Source: Humibacillus xanthopallidus | GTDB lineage: Bacteria; Actinomycetota; Actinomycetes; Actinomycetales; Dermatophilaceae | Direction of reading: 5' to 3' | Length of the DNA stretch: 64,000 nucleotides | Assembly: GCF_006717145.1 (NCBI RefSeq) | Contig: NZ_VFQF01000003.1 | Coordinates: forward strand, 620,001-684,000 | Shown here: positions 1 to 10,094 of the stretch, one piece after another | Position numbering within the stretch: the first letter of the stretch is position 1 | Layout of the letters: every line of letters starts with the position of its first letter | Notes under the pieces: generated by a model | Seen by the model: only the letters and a program-made list of their open reading frames with translations | Told to the model about the DNA's origin: nothing | Database searches by the model: none | Translations under genes and position numbers: made by a program

Positions 1-349
1 GGATGACCAGCTGGGTCAGGCGCGCGAGACCGAAGACGTTGACCTCGAACTGCCGTCGGGCTTCGTCGATCGGCACGTGCTCGACGGGGCCGTAGGAGCC
101 GTAGCCCGCGTTGTTGACGAGGGCGTCGATCTGGCCCTGCTCGGTGATGATGCGGTCGATGCCCGCGACCATGGACGCGTCGTCGGTGACGTCCATCGCG
201 AAGGTCGTGACCCCGCGCGACTCAAGGGTGGACATGCGCTCGACACGGCGCGCAACGGCATACACCGTCCACCCGGTCGCCGCGAGGTGGATGGCGATGG
301 ACTCGCCGATGCCGGATGACGCGCCGGTGACGAGGGCTACTTTGCTCAT
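1..349 (-). CDS. Short-chain dehydrogenase/reductase, C-terminus outside the window
   Basis: Starts ATG at 349 and runs off the left edge, so only about 116 residues are visible. The N-terminus reads MSKVALVTGASSGIG, the classical SDR Rossmann dinucleotide motif (TGxxxGxG), followed by an acidic DVTD segment and an NNAGYGSYG motif, the NNAG signature of classical SDRs. The family reduces or oxidises carbonyl/hydroxyl substrates with NAD(P)H; the substrate cannot be read because the catalytic YxxxK lies outside. Upstream is a repeat array (382-580), so it probably has its own promoter just before 349. Confidence 0.9.
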   Translation of the reverse strand, partial: MSKVALVTGASSGIGESIAIHLAATGWTVYAVARRVERMSTLESRGVTTFAMDVTDDASMVAGIDRIITEQGQIDALVNNAGYGSYGPVEHVPIDEARRQFEVNVFGLARLTQLVI

Positions 350-381
350 CCCGCCACCGTATGCCGCGTCCCCCGGTCACC

Positions 382-580
382 GTCGAGAGGCCACAGCTTG
401 TCGCGTGGTGACGGTCGAGAGGCCAGTCCTCGTGACGAGAACTGGCCTCTCGACTGTGCGAAAGCGACCAAGGGTGGCCTCTCGACTGTGCGGAGGCGAC
501 CAAGGGTGGCCTCTCGACGGGGGGAGGCGACCAAGGGTGGCCTCTCGACGGGGGGAGGCGACGAAAGGTGGCCTCTCGAC
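382..580. repeat. Phased 31-32 bp repeat array 1 (2 forward + 5 reverse units)
   Basis: Core GTCGAGAGGCCA reads forward at 382 and 414 (32 bp apart). Read on the minus strand it starts at 454, 486, 518, 549 and 580 (steps 32, 32, 31, 31). Between cores sits a less conserved half resembling TTGGTCGCC. The forward unit at 414 and the reverse unit at 454 form a hairpin with 14-bp arms. The minus-strand gene ends at 594, so on its transcript the first unit follows the stop by about 14 nt in the sense orientation. No coding potential is apparent. Confidence 0.9.
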
Positions 581-593
581 GGGGTGGGCGTTG

Positions 594-2415
<1,822 letters not shown>

Positions 2416-2437
2416 TGTAGCGTGGCACCATGGAGCC

Positions 2438-3046
2438 ATGAGCACGGACCTGCTGACCGACGAGACGTGCGGCCTGCGCGAGCGCAAGAAGCGCGAGACG
2501 CGCCGGGCGCTCAACCTTGCCGCCCTCGACCTCGTCGAGGAGAAGGGCTTCAGCGCCGTCACGACCGAGGAGATCGCGGCGCGCGCGGGCGTCAGCGCCC
2601 GCACCTTCTTCAACTACTTCCCGTCCAAGGAGGCCGCGGTCATCGGCACGACGGGCGAGGAGCTCGAGTCGTATGCCGCCCAGCTCGAGGAGGTGCGCGA
2701 CGGGGAGTCTCCGATCGGCGCGCTTCGCCGCATCCTCGCCGGCATGCTCGCCCCGGCCTCGATCGACCGCGAGCTGCGCACGCGGCGTCGCCGCATCCTG
2801 CTCGGCGAGCCGTCGCTCGCCCCCGCCCTCGTCGGCAACAACATCCGCATCGAGAACGCCCTGACCGCGGCGCTCGAACGGCGCCTCGGCGTCGCACCCG
2901 GCAGCGCCCTCGAGCCCCGGATCACGGTCGCCGTGGCGATCGCCGCCGTCCGGGCCTGCATCGAGCACCAGCAGAACGGCGGCTCGGGCGACCTCGAGAG
3001 CAACATCGACGCGGCTTTCGCCCGCATCGCCGTCGGCCTCGGCTGA
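2438..3046 (+). CDS. TetR-family transcriptional regulator
   Basis: 202 residues. The N-terminal helix-turn-helix is clear: RERKKRETRRALNLAALDL followed by EEIAARAGVSARTFFNYFPSKEA, the TetR recognition helix with the FNYFPSK signature. The C-terminal ligand domain is variable and has a TetR_C-like ending. ATG at 2438 is chosen because the family N-terminus begins there; the in-frame extension to 2357 covers the operator region. It is divergent to the DHA2 pump and most likely represses that pump and itself. Confidence 0.92.
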   Translation: MSTDLLTDETCGLRERKKRETRRALNLAALDLVEEKGFSAVTTEEIAARAGVSARTFFNYFPSKEAAVIGTTGEELESYAAQLEEVRDGESPIGALRRILAGMLAPASIDRELRTRRRRILLGEPSLAPALVGNNIRIENALTAALERRLGVAPGSALEPRITVAVAIAAVRACIEHQQNGGSGDLESNIDAAFARIAVGLG

Positions 3047-3075
3047 CCCGCGCAACCCCGGCAACCCACGCACGG

Positions 3076-3109
3076 CCCCAAGCAACCCCAAGCAACCCCA
3101 AGCAACCCC
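3076..3109 (+). repeat. 10-bp tandem repeat, three copies
   Basis: The unit CCCAAGCAAC is repeated three times just after the TetR gene and before the promoter region of the secreted-protein gene. It is a simple slippage-prone tract with no visible function. Confidence 0.85.
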
Positions 3110-3250
3110 GCTACCTGCCCGCCTTGTCGCGCTGTGGGTGAGCTGTCCCACGAGTTGCAGCCCGCAGCGAGAAAGCCGGTATCACCGGCCCCGCGTCCAG
3201 ACTCCGACCGTGAAAGGCGCCGCACCGGCGCCGAGGCACAGGAGCGCGAC

Positions 3251-3880
3251 ATGCAGAGCATGCGTGAGCACGGCGTGGCATCGGGGTCGATCTGGATGGT
3301 CGTCCTGGCAGTCGTCGCGTGGAGTGGCCTCGGCCTCGTCGGTGGCCCGCGGGAGGCCCACGGGAGGCCGGCCGCAGCAGCCGCGTCCGTCCTCGACACG
3401 ACACCCCCGCAGTCGCTCGCCGTCCTCGGTGGGCCGAACGAGGACGGCTGGTACAACGAGGCGACCGACTACGTGTGGACGGCGCAGGACGCCGAGAGCG
3501 GGATCTTCTCGTGTCACGGCGGGGCCATCGAGACCGTCGAGTCCGTGGTGCCAAAGACCGTCTACGGGACCTGCACGAACGGAGCCGGTCTGAGCGCCCC
3601 CTACGGCGCGTTCTCCTACCGCTTCGACGGCACCCCTCCGACGTTGCACCCCGTCGTGACCCGCGCGGTGGTCACGCGCTTCGGCATCGTCGTGGCGACG
3701 TCTCGCGCGCAGGATGCGCTCTCGGGTATCGCGCGGCAGAGCTGCAACGGCAACCGGGCCCTCAGCACCCGCCGCCTCGGGCTGCACACGGTGACGTGCG
3801 TCGCGCACGACCGGGCCGGCAACGTCGCGATCGCGACGGTCTCCTACGTCGTCGTCGACCGTCGGCAAAGCCGCGACTGA
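3251..3880 (+). CDS. Secreted protein with Ig-like repeats, function unknown
   Basis: 209 residues. ATG at 3251 follows an AGGAG Shine-Dalgarno at 3239-3243. Residues about 15-45 form a hydrophobic helix (IWMVVLAVVAWSGLGLVGG) ending in an Ala-rich stretch, a signal peptide or N-terminal anchor. The mature part begins DTTPPQSLAVLGGPNEDGWY and has a second DGTPPTLHP segment; paired cysteines occur in each half (FSCHGG/YGTCTN; QSCNGN/VTCVAHDRAGN). This DxTPP...DxAGN arrangement is typical of bacterial Ig-like/HYR-like domains in extracellular proteins. No catalytic motif is visible. Monocistronic. Confidence 0.8.
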   Translation: MQSMREHGVASGSIWMVVLAVVAWSGLGLVGGPREAHGRPAAAAASVLDTTPPQSLAVLGGPNEDGWYNEATDYVWTAQDAESGIFSCHGGAIETVESVVPKTVYGTCTNGAGLSAPYGAFSYRFDGTPPTLHPVVTRAVVTRFGIVVATSRAQDALSGIARQSCNGNRALSTRRLGLHTVTCVAHDRAGNVAIATVSYVVVDRRQSRD

Positions 3881-3894
3881 CGCCTGACGCCCCT

Positions 3895-3927
3895 GAGCCG
3901 ATCCCGAGCCGATCCCGAGCCGATCCC
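3895..3927 (+). repeat. 11-bp tandem repeat, three copies
   Basis: GAGCCGATCCC is repeated three times (3895, 3906, 3917), with a partial fourth starting at 3928, in the gap between convergent genes ending at 3880 (+) and 3958 (-). Simple tandem repeat. Confidence 0.9.
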
Positions 3928-3957
3928 GAGTCGCGCCATCGCGGCGCCCACCCTCGG

Positions 3958-4329
3958 TCAGAGCAGGGGCGCGGTCCTCGCCGACGGAGTGTGCTCGACG
4001 CAGGTCGTCGCGGTCGGGCGGGCCTCGAGCCGGGCGTCGGGGATCCGGCCGCCGCACACCTCGCACAGCCCGTAGGTGCCGTCGGCCAGCCGCTGCTGCG
4101 CGGCCTCGATCTCTTCGAGATGGTGCTCGGCCTGGGTGATGAAGGCCGCGATCTGCGTGCGCTCGTAGGCGATCGTCGACCCCTCCGGGTCGTGCTCGTC
4201 GTCGGCGTTCGTCATCTCCGTGGCGTCGACCACCTCGGCGAACTCGCGCCTCAGCGCGGCGAGGCGCTCGACCTCCGTTGCGTGGTCATGGGCGAGGCTC
4301 TCACCCTGGGCTGTCGTCATCTCGCTCAT
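3958..4329 (-). CDS. DksA/TraR-type C4-like zinc-finger protein
   Basis: 123 residues. An N-terminal helical region (residues about 15-85: AHDHATEVERLAALRREFAEV and a second helix ending HHLEEIEAAQQRLADG) is followed by YGLCEVCGGRIPDARLEARP and TTCVEH. This matches the DksA coiled-coil plus zinc finger CxxC-x17-CxxC, except that the fourth ligand is His rather than Cys. DksA/TraR proteins act through the RNA polymerase secondary channel; actinobacterial short members are mostly uncharacterised. ATG at 4329 is chosen since homologues begin at MSEM-like positions; a longer in-frame start at 4380 exists. Confidence 0.88.
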   Translation of the reverse strand: MSEMTTAQGESLAHDHATEVERLAALRREFAEVVDATEMTNADDEHDPEGSTIAYERTQIAAFITQAEHHLEEIEAAQQRLADGTYGLCEVCGGRIPDARLEARPTATTCVEHTPSARTAPLL

Positions 4330-4452
4330 GGTCCCCATTCTCCGCTGATCGACACCTTCCGGACGGCGGCAGTGGCGCACACCACGAGCCGGCCACGCGC
4401 CACCTGGGCGACGTCACTCCCGCCCGGCAGGGCCCTCCGGCAGGATGTGCCC

Positions 4453-5970
4453 ATGAGCGACTCCAGCGGTGTGGTCTTCCCCGTCGACGCCTCCTCCGGG
4501 CGGCGCAGCACGGCAGTCGTGGGGCGGTCCGTCGTCGCCGAAGCGCTCCGCGCCGTCGACCCCGTGGGCGCGGCGTCCGCCACCCGCGAGACGAACTGGC
4601 GACAGGGCTACCTCCCGCACTTCCGCAGGCTCGTCGAGGCCGGGCTGACCTCCGACGACGCGGCCGTCACCATCGCTCGAGACGGCATCGCCGCACTGCA
4701 CGACCGCATGCGCTGGTCGACCGGCGGCGAGGACCGTCCGCTCGCCGAGGCCTTCGACGCGGCATCGGCGGACGTGGACGATGCCGCCGTCAGCTCGACC
4801 GCCGTTGCCGCCCCCGCGTCCGCCCTGGGGCACGAGACGATCCGCGGTTCGGGCACCCCCGACCGCACCCTCTCGGTGCCCTATGCCGGTGAGCGCCTCT
4901 CGGGAGACGCGCTCCGTCGCCAGGTCGACACGTGGGTCGCCGCGGGCACGGTGGAGCCCACGCTGGCTGAGGCCGTCGGCGTCGTCATCGACAACCCTGA
5001 CTGGCTCGACCTGTCGGACCGCACGGTCGTCGTGCTCGGCGCGGCTGCCGAGATGGGTCCTCTGCGCACGCTGCTGCGCTGGGGCGCTGACGTCGCTGCG
5101 GTCGATCTCCCGCGAAAGGACCTGTGGGACAAGCTGATTGCGGAGACTCGCAAGAGCGCAGGCTCGATCACCGTCCCGGTTCGAAGGGGCGACGCACCGC
5201 TGGCCGAGCGGCTCGGCGGGGACCTCGTCCACGACCTCCGCGCAGTCACCGACTGGGTCGAGCGGCTCGAAGGGCCGCTCGTCATCGGCAACTACGTCTA
5301 TGCCGACGGCGCCACCAACGTGCGGGTCTCGGCCGCCGTCGACGCGCTCAGTGCCCGGGTCATCGGGCGCCGGGGACGCGACGAGGTGGCGCTCGCCTTC
5401 CTCGCCACCCCCACCGACGTCTTCGCCGTTCCCGGGTCGGCCGTCGCCCGCTCCGTCGCCAACTACGCCGAGCGGCGCACGAGCAAGGTCCTCCGCGTCC
5501 CGCTGCGCACGCTCTCCGGCGGTCGCCTGCTGCGCCGCAACTACGTCCCCGTCGACGGCCCCGACGCGCCGGGCATCAACGACAGCGTCGTGCTGCAGCA
5601 GGGACCCAACTACCTGCTCGCCAAGCGTCTCCAGCGGTGGCGGGCGACGGCATACCGCGCCGACGGCGGGCTCGTGTCGCTCAAGGTCGCTCCGCCGACG
5701 CGCACCCGCTCCGTCGTCAAGAACCGCGCGCTCGCGGCGGCCTACGCCGGCGCCCACCGCTTCGGCATCGAGGTCTTCGAGCCGGGCACCGCCAACACAC
5801 TCATGGCGGCGCTGCTCGTGCATGACCTGCGCACCGGCGCTCCTGCCCAGCCGCATCCGTGGCAGGACGAGGCGTATGCCGCGGTGCACGGTGGGCTCTG
5901 GACCGCGGCCTACGACCCGCGCAGCGCCCTCGGGCTGGCCGCCCTCCTCGGCGTAGCCGCCGCCCGCTGA
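4453..5970 (+). CDS. Large protein of unknown function with a Rossmann-like segment
   Basis: 505 residues, start ATG 4453. I do not recognise a characterised family. Residues about 192-215 read VVVLGAAAEMGPLRTLLRWG then ADVAAVDLPR, a Rossmann-type beta-alpha-beta with a small-residue loop and an acidic residue at the end of strand 2, suggesting nucleotide or SAM/NAD binding. Residues about 275-300 (LVIGNYVYADGATNVRVSAA) could be another strand-loop-helix. No signal peptide or membrane helix. It stands alone between the divergent zinc-finger gene and an inverted-repeat tract, so context gives no function. Codon usage matches neighbours. Confidence 0.82.
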   Translation: MSDSSGVVFPVDASSGRRSTAVVGRSVVAEALRAVDPVGAASATRETNWRQGYLPHFRRLVEAGLTSDDAAVTIARDGIAALHDRMRWSTGGEDRPLAEAFDAASADVDDAAVSSTAVAAPASALGHETIRGSGTPDRTLSVPYAGERLSGDALRRQVDTWVAAGTVEPTLAEAVGVVIDNPDWLDLSDRTVVVLGAAAEMGPLRTLLRWGADVAAVDLPRKDLWDKLIAETRKSAGSITVPVRRGDAPLAERLGGDLVHDLRAVTDWVERLEGPLVIGNYVYADGATNVRVSAAVDALSARVIGRRGRDEVALAFLATPTDVFAVPGSAVARSVANYAERRTSKVLRVPLRTLSGGRLLRRNYVPVDGPDAPGINDSVVLQQGPNYLLAKRLQRWRATAYRADGGLVSLKVAPPTRTRSVVKNRALAAAYAGAHRFGIEVFEPGTANTLMAALLVHDLRTGAPAQPHPWQDEAYAAVHGGLWTAAYDPRSALGLAALLGVAAAR

Positions 5971-5984
5971 CTCTGCAACCGGTC

Positions 5985-6059
5985 GATCAGCTGGGGGATC
6001 AACTGGGCACTGGTGCTGTCAGGGCGTCACCGCATCCCAGTTGATCACCCAGTTGATCC
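5985..6059. repeat. Double inverted repeat (two GATCAACTGGG-type units per arm)
   Basis: Left arm 5985-6007 carries GATCAGCTGGG and GATCAACTGGG, 12 bp apart; right arm 6036-6059 carries two inverted copies (CCCAGTTGATC), also 12 bp apart. Together they can fold into a stem of about 23 bp with a 28-nt loop. It starts 15 bp after the stop codon at 5970, so a terminator-like 3' structure is the simplest reading, though there is no T-tract. Confidence 0.85.
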
Positions 6060-6157
6060 CGGGGAGCGACGACCCGGAGCGCCTGGGCGTCGGTGAGGCG
6101 CGTCTCAATGTGACCCGGGAGTTGGCGCTGGCACCCCCGAGGCTCGATGCTGTGCGG

Positions 6158-7420
6158 ATGGGTGAGCGAGTGGCGCAGGAGCCACAGCGGGTCGACGACC
6201 GGTCGCCGGAGCGCGGGCTGGGCGGCACGATCACCGCTCCGCGCACCCTCGTGCCGGCGCTGCTCGCAGCGATCGCCTACGTCGACCCGGGCAACTTCGG
6301 CGTCAACATCACCTCCGGCGCGGAGCACGGCTACACGCTCGTGTGGGTCGTCGTCTTCGCGAGCTGTTCGGCGATGGTCATCCAGTACCTCGCCGCCAAG
6401 CTCGGCATGGCGACGGGGAAGAGCCTCGCCGAGCACAGCTCGGAGCGCTACCCGGGCGTCGGACGCGTGCTCCTCTGGGCACAGGCCGAGCTCGTCGTCG
6501 TCATGACCGACCTCGCCGAGATCGTCGGCGGCGCCATCGCGCTCAAGCTGCTCTTCGACATGCCGCTCATGGTGGGAGCCGTGTGCGTGACGGGCTTCAG
6601 CCTCGTCGTGCTCGGCCTCAAGGTGCGTGGGCGCAGCCAGTTCGACTCCGTCGTGCTCGTGCTGCTCGTCGTCATCATCGCGTCGCTGCTGTGGCAGGTC
6701 CTCATCGCCGACGTCGACCGGGTCGCGCTGCTGCGCTCGGTCGTGCCGGGGCCGCTCGACTCCTCGGCGGCCCTGCTCGCCGTGGGCATCGTCGGGGCGA
6801 CGGTCATGCCCCACGCCCTGCACTTCCACTCGGCCGCGTCCCGCGGGCGCGACGACGGGTCGGCGCCCGTGACGCAGGCTGAGCGCCTGCGTGCGGGGCG
6901 TCGCACCGTGCGCAGCGTCGTCATCGCCATGACCGTGGCCGGCGCAGCGAACGTCAGCCTCGTCGTCTTCTCGGCGGGCCTCGGGAGTGAGGCGGGCACG
7001 AGCATCGAGTCGGCGTATGCCGCCCTCGCCACGAACGCGGGCCAGATCGCCGCGACGATGCTGGCCGTCGCGCTGCTCGCGTCAGGCCTGGCCTCGACGC
7101 TCGTCGGCGTGCAGACGGGCGACGTCGTCATGGCGGGCTTCGGCCGCCGCCCCATCCCGCCGCTCCTGCGACGGCTGCTCGCCGTCGTGCCCGCCCTCGT
7201 CATCCTCGGCTTCGGGGTCGACCCGACGAGCGCCCTCGTGTGGAGCCAGGTCGTGCTGTCCTTCGCGCTGCCGGGCACGCTCATCCCGCTGCTGCTCTTC
7301 ACCCGCGACCGGTCGCTCATGGGGGCGCTTGCCAACCACCCGCTGACGACGATGACGGCCGCGTTCATCACGGCCGTCATCGTCGGGCTCTGCGCCTACC
7401 TCGTCGTCTCCGGGGGCTGA
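6158..7420 (+). CDS. mntH: Nramp-family divalent metal (Mn/Fe) transporter
   Basis: 420 residues with about 11 hydrophobic helices. It has the two Nramp metal-site motifs: VDPGNFGVNI (DPGN at residues about 43-46, helix 1) and TVMPHALHFHS (from residue about 216, helix 6). Nramp proteins import Mn2+ or Fe2+ with protons across the cytoplasmic membrane; Mn2+ preference is the family norm and not provable here. ATG at 6158 is chosen because the family core starts about 25 residues later; an upstream in-frame start at 6041 would cross the inverted repeat. No MntR/DtxR box is evident upstream. Confidence 0.93.
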   Translation: MGERVAQEPQRVDDRSPERGLGGTITAPRTLVPALLAAIAYVDPGNFGVNITSGAEHGYTLVWVVVFASCSAMVIQYLAAKLGMATGKSLAEHSSERYPGVGRVLLWAQAELVVVMTDLAEIVGGAIALKLLFDMPLMVGAVCVTGFSLVVLGLKVRGRSQFDSVVLVLLVVIIASLLWQVLIADVDRVALLRSVVPGPLDSSAALLAVGIVGATVMPHALHFHSAASRGRDDGSAPVTQAERLRAGRRTVRSVVIAMTVAGAANVSLVVFSAGLGSEAGTSIESAYAALATNAGQIAATMLAVALLASGLASTLVGVQTGDVVMAGFGRRPIPPLLRRLLAVVPALVILGFGVDPTSALVWSQVVLSFALPGTLIPLLLFTRDRSLMGALANHPLTTMTAAFITAVIVGLCAYLVVSGG

Positions 7421-7464
7421 ACCGGTTCGGACCGGGCCTGCTCTCTCGATCGCGCGACGTGCTG

Positions 7465-8240
<776 letters not shown>

Positions 8241-8280
8241 GAGGTGCTCCTCGGAGTGTCGGTCGTGAAGGGTCGGGTGG

Positions 8281-8658
8281 TCACGCCGTGACGTCGTCGG
8301 GCTGCTGGGCCTCGACCTGGCGACGCACGTCGTCCATGTCGAGACCGCGGACCGCCTCGATGACCTGCTCGAGGGCCGCCGCAGGCAGGGCGCCGGGCTG
8401 GCTGAAGACGAGGATGCCGTCGCGGAAGGCCATGAGGGTCGGGATCGAGGTGATGCGCGCCGCAGCGGCCAGCGACTGCTCGGCCTCGGTGTCGATCTTG
8501 CCGAAGACGATGTCGGGGTGCGTCGCGGACGCGGCCTCGTAGATGGGGGCGAACATGCGGCACGGCCCGCACCAGGCGGCCCAGAAGTCGACGAGGACGA
8601 TCCCCTCGGTGGCGATGGTCGACGCGAAGTCGGCAGACGTCAGGTTGCGAGTGGACAA
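8281..8658 (-). CDS. Thioredoxin
   Basis: 125 residues. The active site is FWAAWCGPCRMFAPIYE (canonical WCGPC) and the conserved cis-Pro region is ITSIPTLMAFRDG. The start is TTG at 8658, supported by AAGGAG six bases upstream; no ATG lies between the Shine-Dalgarno and the conserved N-terminus STRNLTSADF. The C-terminus extends about 20 residues beyond minimal thioredoxin. It is the first gene of the minus-strand set thioredoxin-DUF302-repressor, and its promoter region carries the operator at 8699-8718. Within a persulfide/thiol stress cluster it would reduce disulfides or persulfides. Confidence 0.93.
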   Translation of the reverse strand: MSTRNLTSADFASTIATEGIVLVDFWAAWCGPCRMFAPIYEAASATHPDIVFGKIDTEAEQSLAAAARITSIPTLMAFRDGILVFSQPGALPAAALEQVIEAVRGLDMDDVRRQVEAQQPDDVTA

Positions 8659-8698
8659 GGTGGTCTCCTTCGGACGCAGGGTTCCGGCTCTTCCGGAA

Positions 8699-8718
8699 GC
8701 ATACCCTCTGGGGTATGC
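8699..8718. promoter_or_regulatory. CsoR/CstR-type operator upstream of thioredoxin
   Basis: GCATACCC-TCTG-GGGTATGC is an 8-bp inverted repeat with four central bases, the G/C-tract-flanked ATACCC/GGGTAT form used by CsoR-family repressors. It lies 41 bp upstream of the TTG start at 8658, on the promoter side of the minus-strand operon that ends with the repressor gene itself. Confidence 0.75.
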
Positions 8719-8846
8719 AACAGGGGTGCTCTCGGGCGCATTCCCCGCCGGACGGCATACCTCCGCATGTTGGGCGACGGGCGCCACCGCCGTGTCGACC
8801 TCGTGTCGACGTCGAGGCTGACGTGGGTTATCGTGGTCCCATCGCG

Positions 8847-8862
8847 ATACCCCTATGGGTAT
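8847..8862. promoter_or_regulatory. CsoR/CstR-type operator upstream of the small Cys-rich gene
   Basis: ATACCCCTATGGGTAT shares the ATACCC...GGGTAT half-sites of the site at 8699 and lies 70 bp before the ATG at 8932. The two sites are about 146 bp apart in the divergent region, one per promoter, so a single repressor can be expected to control both sides. Confidence 0.75.
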
Positions 8863-8931
8863 GCTGGCGGCACCCACATTCATCCGCTCGCCGGGCGCCC
8901 CGGCGGCAGACAACCCCAAGGAGACACCTTC

Positions 8932-9105
8932 ATGTGCCGACCCGCCACCTGCAAGACCTGCGGCAAGACGACCTGGGCCGGCTGTGGCCAGCACGTCGAC
9001 CAGGTCATGCGCTCCGTTCCCAACAGCCAGCGCTGCCCCGGGCACGTCGGCGCCGCTTCCTCCACGAGCGGCGGCGGATTCCTCGGACGCCTCTTCGGTC
9101 GCTGA
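8932..9105 (+). CDS. Small cysteine-rich zinc-ribbon-like protein
   Basis: 57 residues: starts MCRPATCKTCGKTTWAGCG, then a HVDQVMRSVP segment and RCPGH, giving five cysteines and two histidines in the first 40 residues, followed by a Ser/Gly linker and FLGRLFGR tail. The CxxCGKTTWxGCGxH pattern recurs in small proteins of many bacteria whose function is not known to me; metal binding is the obvious inference. Start supported by AAGGAG at 8919-8924. It follows the second CstR-type operator and precedes the TauE gene by 36 bp, so the two are likely one transcript. Confidence 0.85.
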   Translation: MCRPATCKTCGKTTWAGCGQHVDQVMRSVPNSQRCPGHVGAASSTSGGGFLGRLFGR

Positions 9106-9141
9106 GTCGCTGAGCCTGCAGACGGGAGGTGAGGAGGAGCA

Positions 9142-9954
9142 GTGCTTCTGATGGCCATCCCCATCGGCGTGCTCATCGGGCTCGCCCTGGGCGCCCTCGG
9201 TGGCGGCGGCTCCATCCTCACCGTCCCGGCGCTCGTCTACGTCCTCGGGCTCGACCCGGCGGCCGCGACGACGAGCTCGCTCATCATCGTCGGCCTGACG
9301 GCGCTCATCGCCGTCATCCCGCACGCTCGTGCCCACCGCGTCCGCTTCGGTGCCGGTCTGATGTTCGGCGCCCTCGGCACCGCCGGCTCGTTCGCCGGCG
9401 CCGCGCTCTCGCAGTCGCTACCGGCCACGACCCTGCTCATCGCCTTCGCCGGCCTCATGCTCGTCGTCGCGACGCTCATGCTCCGCCGGGCGCTGGCGCA
9501 CCGACCGAGCGGGGGGCCGCCCTTCGACGCCACGCTCGAGCCGATGATCACGCTCCGCCCCTTCTCGTGCGCCTGCCCCCGAGTGGCCAAGGTCGTCGTG
9601 ACCGCGACGGCGGTCGGGCTCATCACCGGGTTCTTCGGCGTGGGCGGCGGGTTCGTCCTCGTGCCCGCGCTCGTCCTCGCCCTGGGCTTCCCCATGCCGA
9701 CGGCCGTGGGCACCTCCTTGCTCGTCATCGCCGTCAACAGCGCGACGGCGCTCGTCGCGCGCCTCAGTCACGGCAGCACCGACCTCGACTGGCGGCTCAT
9801 CGGCGTCTTCACGCTCGCCGCCATCGCGGGCAGTCTCGTCGGGGGTCGGGTGGCCGGTGCCGTCGACCCGCGGCGTCTCACCATCGCCTTCGCCTTCCTG
9901 CTCATCCTCGTCGCGCTCTACACGGCCGCCCGCAGCTTCGGCCTCATCGGCTGA
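9142..9954 (+). CDS. TauE/SafE-family exporter (sulfite/organosulfur)
   Basis: 270 residues, about eight hydrophobic helices in two related halves: residues 1-90 start with GVLIGLALGALGGGGSIL and the second half with VGLITGFFGVGGGFVLVPAL, the duplicated glycine-rich TauE motif. Start GTG 9142, preceded by GAGGAGG. TauE/SafE proteins export sulfite, sulfoacetate or related sulfur anions; in CstR regulons a TauE protein clears sulfite or thiosulfate made from sulfide. A central CACP pair sits in the inter-domain loop. Probably in the same transcript as 8932-9105. Confidence 0.9.
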   Translation: MLLMAIPIGVLIGLALGALGGGGSILTVPALVYVLGLDPAAATTSSLIIVGLTALIAVIPHARAHRVRFGAGLMFGALGTAGSFAGAALSQSLPATTLLIAFAGLMLVVATLMLRRALAHRPSGGPPFDATLEPMITLRPFSCACPRVAKVVVTATAVGLITGFFGVGGGFVLVPALVLALGFPMPTAVGTSLLVIAVNSATALVARLSHGSTDLDWRLIGVFTLAAIAGSLVGGRVAGAVDPRRLTIAFAFLLILVALYTAARSFGLIG

Positions 9955-10094
9955 GCGGCGCATGCGGCGCCCCGCCCGGCGGCATACGCCCTCGGGGAGT
10001 CGGCTGCTGGGGAGAGGGCCGCTAGGCCGCCGGTCGACCTCGACGGCGGTGTGGGAGAGTGGCCGACACACCCACGCGTCCGAGGAAGGAAGGC

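Noticed and set aside
382-580. CRISPR array
   Set aside because: Units are only about 12 bp conserved plus a semi-conserved second half, occur in both orientations and at five sites after stop codons, and no cas gene is present.
6060-6157. Manganese riboswitch or MntR box before the Nramp gene
   Set aside because: No recognisable yybP-ykoY fold or DtxR/MntR palindrome found by eye.
8699-8862. GGGTATGC sites as members of the GTATGCCG word family
   Set aside because: They lack the full GTATGCCG and are parts of symmetric ATACCC/GGGTAT operators, so I scored them as CsoR-type sites only.
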